Shown here: piece by piece, positions 7,255-12,390 of the stretch
Layout of the letters: every line of letters begins with the position of its first letter
Numbering within the stretch: the first letter of the stretch is position 1
Assembly (NCBI GenBank): GCA_024405255.1
Contig: JAKSOY010000127.1
Span: 1 to 12,390, forward strand
DNA: 12,390 nucleotides
Direction of reading: 5' to 3'
Source: Kiritimatiellia bacterium
GTDB taxonomy: Bacteria > Verrucomicrobiota > Kiritimatiellia > RFP12 > UBA1067
The notes under the pieces: model-generated
The model's database searches: none
Told to the model about the DNA's origin: nothing
What the model saw: only the letters and a program-made list of their open reading frames with translations
Made by a program: the position numbers and the translations under genes

Positions 7255-8432
7255 TTGAGCGCCTCCGCGAGAATGCCGGCGGCCTCGTCGATGAGTGCCG
7301 GCGTGTGGGTGACCGTGACGCTTGTCCGCAGCAATCCCCCGCCTTCCGGTACGCCTGGCGGGATGAAGGGATTCGTAAAGACGCCCGCCTCATAAGCACG
7401 CTTCGCCGCAACGAGCGTCTCCTGCGTGCCGCCGATCGCAATCGGCAGAATCGGCGCAAGATTCGTCTCGGCACCTGGCTTAAGCGGGATTCCGCGCTGC
7501 AGGAAAGCCTTCCGCGCGTAATCCGAGACTTCACGCAAACGAGTTGGCAATTCCGGATGCCGGCGTAAATGCCGCAACGCGGCGAGCGCAACGGCCGCGC
7601 TCGCGGGCGGAATCGCCGCCGAGAAGATGAACGGGGAAGAGGCGTGGCGCAAGAAGTCGATGACCGTGCGGCTGGCGGCGGCGTAACCGCCAAGCGAGGC
7701 GAGCGACTTGGAGAACGTCCCCATGAGGATGTCGACCTCTGACGCCAACCCGAAGTGATGGGCCGTGCCGCGTCCACCCGGACCGATCACGCCAAGTCCA
7801 TGCGCATCGTCAACCATCACCGCCGCACCGTAAGCGTGAGCGAGACGGCAGATTTCAGGCAGATTGGCAAGGTCACCGCCGAGTGAAAAGACACCGTCCA
7901 CAACGACGAGCGCACCCTGACCACGTGGCACCGATTTAAGGTGAGATTCCAAATGCGCCATGTCGTTGTGGCGGAAACGGAGGAGCTTGCCGAGACACAT
8001 CTGCGCGGCGCAATAGACGCTCGCATGCGATTCCTTGTCGCAAATCAGGTAGTCGTGGCGTCCAACGAGCGCACTGATGACGCCGAGATTCGTCTGGAAG
8101 CCCGTTCCGAACGTCAACGCCTCCTCCTTGCCGAGGAAATCCGCGAGTTCGGACTCGAGCTCCAGATGAAGATCCAGCGTGCCATTCAGGAAACGCGATC
8201 CCGAACACCCGGTGCCGTATTTCTCCAACGCCTTGATTCCGGCTTCAACGACTTCAGGGCACGTCGTAAGGCCGAGATAATTGTTCGATCCCAGCATGAT
8301 GCGCCGACGGCCGTCCATCACGACCTCGACATCCGGCCGCGACTCGAGGCAATGAAAATACGGGTAAAGGCCTGCCTGTCGGGCATCATCCGCCCGATGG
8401 TCAAGACGGCATTTCTCGAACAGGACCTTCAT
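7248..8432 (-). CDS. Serine-palmitoyltransferase-like alpha-oxoamine synthase (PLP)
   Basis: This 394-aa PLP enzyme belongs to the family that condenses an amino acid with an acyl thioester with loss of CO2. The sequence follows bacterial serine palmitoyltransferase more closely than BioF or Kbl. It shows MLGSNNYLGL (46-55), YGTGCSGSRFLNGTLDLH (72-89), HNDM (155-158), and VFTNPFIPPGVP with RTSVTVTH near the C-terminus. The PLP-stacking His136, Asp208/His211 (VDDAH) and the Schiff-base Lys242 (GTFSKSLASLGG) have spacings of 72 and 31 residues. Those match His159-Asp231-His234-Lys265 of the Sphingomonas enzyme as I recall it. It probably makes a 3-keto long-chain base in the cytoplasm or at the membrane. 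Cysteate acyltransferase (sulfonolipid CFAT) is a close relative and cannot be excluded. The ATG at 8432 has a GAGGTG 8 nt upstream; a GTG at 8441 lies in that ribosome site and was rejected. Confidence 0.88.
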   Translation of the reverse strand: MKVLFEKCRLDHRADDARQAGLYPYFHCLESRPDVEVVMDGRRRIMLGSNNYLGLTTCPEVVEAGIKALEKYGTGCSGSRFLNGTLDLHLELESELADFLGKEEALTFGTGFQTNLGVISALVGRHDYLICDKESHASVYCAAQMCLGKLLRFRHNDMAHLESHLKSVPRGQGALVVVDGVFSLGGDLANLPEICRLAHAYGAAVMVDDAHGLGVIGPGGRGTAHHFGLASEVDILMGTFSKSLASLGGYAAASRTVIDFLRHASSPFIFSAAIPPASAAVALAALRHLRRHPELPTRLREVSDYARKAFLQRGIPLKPGAETNLAPILPIAIGGTQETLVAAKRAYEAGVFTNPFIPPGVPEGGGLLRTSVTVTHTPALIDEAAGILAEALKC

Positions 8433-8440
8433 CGCATTCA

Positions 8441-8446
8441 CACCTC
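8441..8446 (-). promoter_or_regulatory. Ribosome binding site deciding the SPT-like gene start
   Basis: GAGGTG lies 8 nt before the ATG at 8432. It covers the alternative in-frame GTG (8439-8441), so the ATG is the credible start. Confidence 0.6.
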
Positions 8447-8456
8447 GGCACTATCT

Positions 8457-9059
8457 CTAGTCCCTCACGGGATCGTAGCGGAAGCGGAAACGCTTGTTCC
8501 GCGCGGCGGCATCATGCACGCCCACATAGACGCCCGTCTTCCCGTCATCGAGCGCGATCCACGGCATCACAAATCCTCTTCCCGGATAATACCCCGTGAA
8601 AAAGGAATAAAGACCATCGGGGTCACGCCCCCACAACCGAGCCGGCTTCTTCTCTCCCGCCTTGGGGAAATTCGACACGCGCCGCCCGAAACCGTCCGGC
8701 ACGTAAAGCCCCATCCTCGCCGGCTCAACGGGGATGCCGTCAAAGCGGGGGCCCTCGAATCCCGTCACCCGCCAGTCGCTCCTGTTGACCACGCGCCCCT
8801 TCACCGAACTGGAATCCGCCGTCGTGACGACGTCGAACTCGATGGTCACAGGATAGGTACGTACCGCATCCTTCAGCGTCTCGCAGATGAAACGTTCCGT
8901 CTGCGGACCCGTCGCCTCGCGCCGAATCGTCTGGGGCTCGCTCCGCACGCTCACATGTTCGTTCCCCTTCTGCAACGTGATGCGCCAAGCCGGCGCCTCG
9001 CCCGCAACGACGACCATGCCGACCATTCCGACAACAACCAACAAAGACAACAATTTCAT
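8457..9059 (-). CDS. Secreted beta-sandwich-like protein, possibly a truncated glycosidase N-domain
   Basis: The 200-aa protein has a clear signal peptide (MKLLSLLVVVGMVGMVVVAG, residues 1-20). It then reads as a beta-rich domain, with TIEFDVVTT at 72-80, a Gly/Pro/Arg-rich middle, MPWIALDDGKTGVYVGVHD at 165-183, and FRFRYDPVRD at the end. The 'WIALDD-G-GVYVG-HD' stretch is reminiscent of the N-terminal domain of large DUF6259-type glycoside-hydrolase-like proteins. Those are several times longer, so here the catalytic part would be missing. It may be a free-standing secreted domain or the remnant of a broken gene; no coding continuation follows, since the SPT-like gene begins 24 nt later. 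It is the first gene after the promoter. Two adjacent ATGs (9062, 9059) follow AAAGAG; I chose the second. The frame is open to 9110, but that stretch covers the promoter. Confidence 0.65.
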   Translation of the reverse strand: MKLLSLLVVVGMVGMVVVAGEAPAWRITLQKGNEHVSVRSEPQTIRREATGPQTERFICETLKDAVRTYPVTIEFDVVTTADSSSVKGRVVNRSDWRVTGFEGPRFDGIPVEPARMGLYVPDGFGRRVSNFPKAGEKKPARLWGRDPDGLYSFFTGYYPGRGFVMPWIALDDGKTGVYVGVHDAAARNKRFRFRYDPVRD

Positions 9060-9074
9060 CATCTCTTTAATTAT

Positions 9075-9103
9075 ATTGTACAACATGGTCATGAACGTTT
9101 CAA
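9075..9103 (-). promoter_or_regulatory. Sigma70-type promoter of the lipid operon
   Basis: On the minus strand, a -35 TTGAAA (9098-9103) is followed by a 17-bp spacer and a -10 TACAAT (9075-9080). An overlapping TATAAT (9070-9075) is a second possible -10. Transcription would start only about 5-9 nt before the ATG pair of the first gene, giving a very short leader. The element lies in the 52-nt gap between the ATPase stop and the operon. No terminator hairpin with a T-run is seen after the ATPase, so some read-through from it is possible. Confidence 0.5.
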
Positions 9104-9111
9104 AAAACAAC

Positions 9112-10350
9112 TCAACTTACACCGAAGGCACGGCCTTGCTTCATGAAGTCGGCCAGGTTCTCGTGGATGATGCCATTGCGCTTCTGAATGGAGTCGTTGC
9201 GGGTGAGGACGAATTTCGGATAATTGTCGCAAATCCTCTCCAACGGCGCATATTCCCGGTTCTCAGTGGCTTTGTCGGCCATAATGGTCATCGCCACCTG
9301 GACATAGGCGTAGTTGGCGTCACCATGTCGGAAGATGAAGTCACATTCTAGCGCACCGATTCTGCCAATGCTGACGGAACAGCCATGGGCTCGGGCGTAG
9401 ACGTAGACGACATTCTCCAGAACCGGTCCGTAATTGATTCTGTTATCCGTATTCGTGGCGAAATAGAATCCAAGGTCCGACAAATAGAATTTCTGTCCTC
9501 CGCCAATCGAACGGCGGGACTTCAGATCAAAACGGTTGCATTCGCACAGGATCTTGGCCTCCTTGAGGATGGTGACGTACCTGTCGAGCGTTTCGCGTTT
9601 GATGTGGACGCCTGCCCGATCCAATTCCTCCACCAGATTGGACAGGCTGGTCGTTGCGCCGAAATTGTTGATGAGGTATGTTTGGACGCGTTGGAACGCC
9701 GCGATATTGCGGATCTTGATCCGCCGTTTAATGTCCTTTTGGAAGATTTCGGCGATAACGTTGGCAATATAAGTTCGGCGGTCCTCCGGCGTATCGTACT
9801 GCACAGCTTTCGGGAAGCCACCCTGCCGTAGGAACTGATCGAATTCGTCAACAAGGTTCGGAGAAACCGTCTTCCCGAGAAACTGTTTCATACCGAGATA
9901 CTCGTCAAATGTCAGGGGAAAAATCTCGAACTCAACATAACGCCCCGTCAGCTTCGTGACGAGTTCTCCGCTGAGCAGATAAGAGTTAGATCCTGTAATG
10001 AAAATCGAGTGCCGTCCCTCTTCCCGAAAGGCGTTGATGACCGTCTCAAAATCAGTGACATTCTGAACCTCGTCAATGAAGAGATAGGTACTTCCGTCGT
10101 TCGGCGTCATCTCATCAATCAAGGACTCAAGTTGGTCGGCAGTCTTGATCTTCCGGTATTTGCGAATGTCTAGATCGAGATAGACGATATGATGTTCGTC
10201 AATCCCGTTTTCACGCAGTTCTTGGGCAATGGACTCCATCAAGCAGGACTTGCCACATCGCCTAACGCCGGTGATAACCTTGATAAGTTCGGGGTCGTGG
10301 TAAAAACCACGAATCGCCCGAAGATAGTTTTCTCGCTGATATACGCTCAT
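9112..10350 (-). CDS. AAA ATPase with DUF4143-type C-terminal domain
   Basis: The 412-aa protein has Walker A GVRRCGKS (28-35), Walker B YLFIDEVQ (89-96, Asp93-Glu94), and a sensor-type TGSNSYLL (119-126). A probable winged-helix part lies around 215-270. The C-terminal domain carries ECDF (335-338) and YVQV (349-352), a weak echo of the PD-(D/E)xK-like arrangement of DUF4143, with Gln351 where a nuclease would have Glu. These ATPases are very common, often in many copies, in Bacteroidetes and PVC genomes. Their cellular role is not settled, though links to mobile or toxin-like modules have been suggested. It has its own promoter just upstream and lower GC than the following operon, so it is probably an independent gene. 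The ATG at 10350 is only 9 nt from the -10 box and has no ribosome site. Confidence 0.9.
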   Translation of the reverse strand: MSVYQRENYLRAIRGFYHDPELIKVITGVRRCGKSCLMESIAQELRENGIDEHHIVYLDLDIRKYRKIKTADQLESLIDEMTPNDGSTYLFIDEVQNVTDFETVINAFREEGRHSIFITGSNSYLLSGELVTKLTGRYVEFEIFPLTFDEYLGMKQFLGKTVSPNLVDEFDQFLRQGGFPKAVQYDTPEDRRTYIANVIAEIFQKDIKRRIKIRNIAAFQRVQTYLINNFGATTSLSNLVEELDRAGVHIKRETLDRYVTILKEAKILCECNRFDLKSRRSIGGGQKFYLSDLGFYFATNTDNRINYGPVLENVVYVYARAHGCSVSIGRIGALECDFIFRHGDANYAYVQVAMTIMADKATENREYAPLERICDNYPKFVLTRNDSIQKRNGIIHENLADFMKQGRAFGVS

Positions 10351-10359
10351 GCGTGTTGA

Positions 10360-10389
10360 ATTATATCATATTTCAGCAAATGCCGTCAA
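10360..10389 (-). promoter_or_regulatory. Promoter of the AAA ATPase, near-leaderless
   Basis: On the minus strand, -35 TTGACG (10384-10389), an 18-bp spacer and a consensus -10 TATAAT (10360-10365). Only 9 nt separate the -10 from the ATG at 10350, so the mRNA would carry about 2-3 untranslated bases or none. Confidence 0.55.
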
Positions 10390-10390
10390 G

Positions 10391-10435
10391 TTAATGGGGT
10401 AGAAATTGTCAAAGGCACAAATTCTACCCCTTTAA
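10391..10435. repeat. 45-bp inverted repeat upstream of the ATPase promoter
   Basis: Arms of 19 bp (10391-10409 and 10417-10435) pair with two mismatches around a 7-nt loop (CAAAGGC). The core is GGGGTAGAA / TTCTACCCC, and both ends are TTAA. It stands 1 bp before the -35 of the ATPase promoter. It could be a terminator for the genes upstream (though neither strand has a proper T-run after the stem), an operator, or the remnant of a small mobile element. Confidence 0.7.
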
Positions 10436-10480
10436 CCCGACTTTTCACGAGAAAGTTGCCGTCATGCTACCACCTCTTCT

Positions 10481-10633
10481 TCACTTTGTGTCTGCGATAC
10501 GCCCCAACCCGCCCTGCTCGCGGTCAATTTCAGTTAGGATGGCGACGAGATCCTCCAGGTTCAAACCGCATGGTACCGTGACCACGCACTTGATTTTCGT
10601 CCACTTCAGTTCCAGTTTCAACTTGATTGCCAT
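10481..10633 (-). CDS. Small protein of 50 aa, unknown function
   Basis: The ORF opens MAIKLKLELKWTKIKC and continues through VPCGLNLEDLVAILTEID to ADTK. An AAAGGA ribosome site lies about 4-5 nt before the ATG. Roughly two thirds of its codons end in G or C although the surrounding DNA is AT-richer, which supports real coding. It has a basic amphipathic start, two cysteines (16 and 22) and an acidic helix-like segment (26-38). There is no signal peptide. I do not recognise a family. It lies between the lipoprotein gene and the inverted repeat in the same direction. Confidence 0.45.
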   Translation of the reverse strand: MAIKLKLELKWTKIKCVVTVPCGLNLEDLVAILTEIDREQGGLGRIADTK

Positions 10634-10639
10634 AATGTC

Positions 10640-10788
10640 CTTTCTAGTTTACCATGTTTTTTGAGGCCACTCATTCCACTCCGCCCAGTAAACCCGATTC
10701 ACGAAATCTTACAGACACTCCCGACGTGGCCGTTCGGACGACACATCAACTTCGTATCGCACATTGATACCTTCCCCCCCATTCGTCT
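10640..10788 (-). other. Intergenic stretch, no confident gene
   Basis: This holds no long ORF. The only candidate is a 21-codon ORF (10699-10764, starting MCDTKLMC, three Cys) with a purine-rich GGGGAAGG about 5 nt before its ATG, next to a run of seven G on the minus strand. It is too short to call as a gene. No clear terminator hairpin is seen after the lipoprotein stop. Confidence 0.3.
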
Positions 10789-11439
10789 TTACTTTCCCTT
10801 GATTTTACGTACGAAGGATTCGTCGAACACACCAATCTCTTGATGCCAACGCTCTCGGAACACGCGCACGGCATCGGGTGATTTTTCACCAAAAATATTT
10901 GTCAACATCCGCTGCTCGAAATAACAGGCTTCATTTATCCAGGCGGATTTCATGCCCTTTGCCAGCCCCCTTCGCCTACGGGCCTCGATGCCATTTCCAT
11001 CTGAATAGTCGTTTTCATCGCCACACGAAAAGCACATTTCCTTGTATTTCTTGAAACCGTCCAAAAGCAGATCACCGACCTCGGCTTCCGAAGCACCATT
11101 TCGGAGAAGATTAAGAGCCAAACATTCATGAATTCGGCACCAAGAATATTCCATGTTTTCTTTTTCGTTCACGGAACACCCTCTCAATGAGAGCGCCACC
11201 ATGACATTCGCCATTTCCCTCAGCAATCTCAAACGGTCTAGCCGATTTGTTAAACTATCAATATCTTCACATATTCTTTCGGCACGTTTTTTCAAGTCGC
11301 GTCCCCGCCCATCAACAACTTGCCTAAATTCGTTGACCTGATTTTGGCAAAGGCGCACTTCTGCAGACGGCTCTTGACTTTTCATGCACGCACTAACCGT
11401 CAACAGACAAACGATTCCCCAAGTATAAACCTTTCTCAT
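10789..11439 (-). CDS. Putative lipoprotein with coiled-coil segment
   Basis: The 216-aa protein starts MRKVYTWGIVCLLTVSAC, a lipoprotein signal peptide with lipobox VSAC and lipidated Cys18. After it, residues 31-75 are heptad-like and charged, probably a coiled coil. The remainder is helical and polar, with six further Cys (31, 57, 88, 101, 106, 136), then Cys139 and Cys172; CFSC at 136-139 could form a disulfide or bind metal. No family is recognised. The ATG overlaps the stop of the upstream gene by 4 nt (ATGA) and has a strong GGAGGG ribosome site 6 nt upstream, so the two are co-translated. It is likely anchored to a membrane, facing the periplasm. Confidence 0.7.
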   Translation of the reverse strand: MRKVYTWGIVCLLTVSACMKSQEPSAEVRLCQNQVNEFRQVVDGRGRDLKKRAERICEDIDSLTNRLDRLRLLREMANVMVALSLRGCSVNEKENMEYSWCRIHECLALNLLRNGASEAEVGDLLLDGFKKYKEMCFSCGDENDYSDGNGIEARRRRGLAKGMKSAWINEACYFEQRMLTNIFGEKSPDAVRVFRERWHQEIGVFDESFVRKIKGK

Positions 11440-12390
11440 CTCATTCCCTCCGACATTCGAAGTGTACCATTAAGTAATCGCTCAATCCAGAATTGATATT
11501 TGGAAACTCGCAAGGTTCCATCAGAATCCATCGTAAAAGTCTGAGGAATGGTACCAATTCGATGAGTGTTAACACCCTCATCTTCATGACTCATCCACTC
11601 AATCGGAATATTCCAAACAAGACGTCCATTCGAACAAGGCAGTATAAGTTCGTCCCCCATAGTCGCCAGGTCCGTAAACCAAAAATTTTCACTTTGGATA
11701 CGATGTCTTTCTCCAGCGCCTCTCTCAACCGTATGATACCACATACCTGAAAAAACACGATTTGTAAAATACCCTTCAATGGTACTGTCATTAGAGGGAA
11801 CCTCAACAAAATCAAGCGCAGTAAAAGAAACATGACCGGGAAGAATGTGAAGGTCCATTTGGAATCCCACCCCTCCTGGCCTCCCGACATCAACCTCGAA
11901 CTCCAGATGTTCGGCATTACGTGCTTCAATTGCCTGTGGTTCAATAACCCGCGTTATTGGACAGTATGTCTGCCCTCTAAAAACCATATTAACGATGGAT
12001 TCACTCGAGTGAAATGGACATGTGAAATCCTGTTGCGATGAATAAGTTGAATTTTTCACGCAACCGCAGTTTGTTTCAGTTGTAAGCGAGAGCATAGGAC
12101 ACCATGTGCAATAAAACTCTTCACCAACACCCCACTGATGGCGATGGGGGAATGTATCCAACGGAAGTTTGGTTGCGATTTCAATTTTTACAACTGTCAA
12201 AACGTCACTCGATACGATTCGAGAATTCGCACCGTTCTCAACAAATTGGCCTTCGATGAGTATATCGTCAATCGATTGACTTGCCATAGCCCCTTCGCAG
12301 AGGAACGAAATCGACCATGATTGATATGGGGCAAACGTTATTTGCGATGGCAAGACCATCGGACCGCAGGCGACGGGCGAAAGCTTGTCG
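11436..12390 (-). CDS. Cysteine-bearing protein of unknown function (5' end missing)
   Basis: The frame is open to the window edge with no stop, so the internal Met at 12359 is probably not the start; 317 residues are visible. The sequence is beta-rich. A cysteine cluster lies near residues 92-140 of the visible part (YCTWC, then NCGC, then FTCPFH and YCPI) and could bind metal or form disulfides. The C-terminal region (ELILPCSNGRLVWNIPIEW, then QTFTMDSDGTLRVSKYQFW) looks like a separate beta module with a DxDG turn. I do not recognise the family; an extracellular or surface protein is plausible because its coupled partner is a lipoprotein. Its base composition is clearly AT-richer than the operon on the left. 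Confidence 0.6.
   Translation of the reverse strand, partial: DKLSPVACGPMVLPSQITFAPYQSWSISFLCEGAMASQSIDDILIEGQFVENGANSRIVSSDVLTVVKIEIATKLPLDTFPHRHQWGVGEEFYCTWCPMLSLTTETNCGCVKNSTYSSQQDFTCPFHSSESIVNMVFRGQTYCPITRVIEPQAIEARNAEHLEFEVDVGRPGGVGFQMDLHILPGHVSFTALDFVEVPSNDSTIEGYFTNRVFSGMWYHTVERGAGERHRIQSENFWFTDLATMGDELILPCSNGRLVWNIPIEWMSHEDEGVNTHRIGTIPQTFTMDSDGTLRVSKYQFWIERLLNGTLRMSEGMR

Noticed and set aside
6725..7777. 350-codon minus-strand open frame in another phase
   Set aside because: It overlaps UbiA and the SPT-like gene out of frame and is a low-complexity Arg/Ser-rich shadow.
7941..9146. 401-codon plus-strand open frame
   Set aside because: It runs opposite the SPT-like gene and the secreted-domain gene, both of which have strong family motifs and ribosome sites.
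10446..10466. Six-codon ORF MTATFS after a GAGGTGG site
   Set aside because: Too short to support, with no sign of leader-peptide attenuation such as a codon run or alternative hairpins.
10464..10664. 66-codon plus-strand open frame
   Set aside because: It lies opposite the 50-aa minus-strand ORF, which has the better ribosome site and codon bias.
12267..12280. 14-bp perfect palindrome GTCAATCGATTGAC
   Set aside because: It sits inside a coding region (encoding QSIDD) with no partner site seen; best taken as chance.

Overview
The window reads almost entirely on the minus strand. It looks like a piece of a Verrucomicrobiota/Kiritimatiellota/Lentisphaerota-type (PVC group) genome. The reasons are a secreted protein joining an autotransporter-associated beta-strand repeat to a pectate-lyase-like beta-helix, a stand-alone DUF4143-type AAA ATPase, and a Bacteroidetes-like serine-palmitoyltransferase-type enzyme. 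This placement is inferred from protein flavour only; no marker gene is present.

Region A (1-9062, moderately GC-rich) is one apparent operon, read from a promoter at about 9075-9103 down to the left edge and beyond. In transcription order it encodes: (1) a 200-aa secreted beta-sandwich-like protein that resembles only the N-terminal part of a larger glycosidase-type family; (2) an alpha-oxoamine synthase closely resembling bacterial serine palmitoyltransferase; (3) a UbiA-family membrane prenyltransferase; (4) a radical SAM enzyme with one extra C-terminal cysteine cluster; (5) a diacylglycerol/ceramide-kinase-like lipid kinase; (6) a ThiL/AIR-synthase-fold protein with altered active-site residues; (7) an extended SDR (NAD-dependent epimerase/dehydratase family); (8) a secreted PATR plus pectate-lyase-3-like beta-helix protein; and (9) the first 18 codons of another exported protein. 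Neighbouring genes overlap by 4, 7 or 14 nt or are separated by at most 28 nt, so they are very probably co-expressed and translationally coupled.

The six enzymes in the middle look like a lipid-building set. An SPT-type condensation would give a 3-keto long-chain base, an SDR could reduce it, and a lipid kinase could phosphorylate it. A prenyltransferase and a radical SAM enzyme could add steps not found in known sphingolipid or sulfonolipid pathways. No N-acyltransferase, acyl carrier protein or acyl-CoA ligase lies in the window. This is the best candidate for an undescribed system, but the pathway is inference from gene families.

Region B (9112-10440) is an independently promoted AAA ATPase of the DUF4143 group. 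Just upstream of its promoter sits a 45-bp near-perfect inverted repeat flanked by TTAA.

Region C (10440-12390, visibly lower GC) holds a probable 50-aa small protein, a putative Cys-containing lipoprotein, and the 3' part of a large cysteine-bearing protein of unknown function that runs off the right edge. The last two overlap by 4 nt. No RNA genes, CRISPR arrays, insertion sequences or transposase genes were seen.
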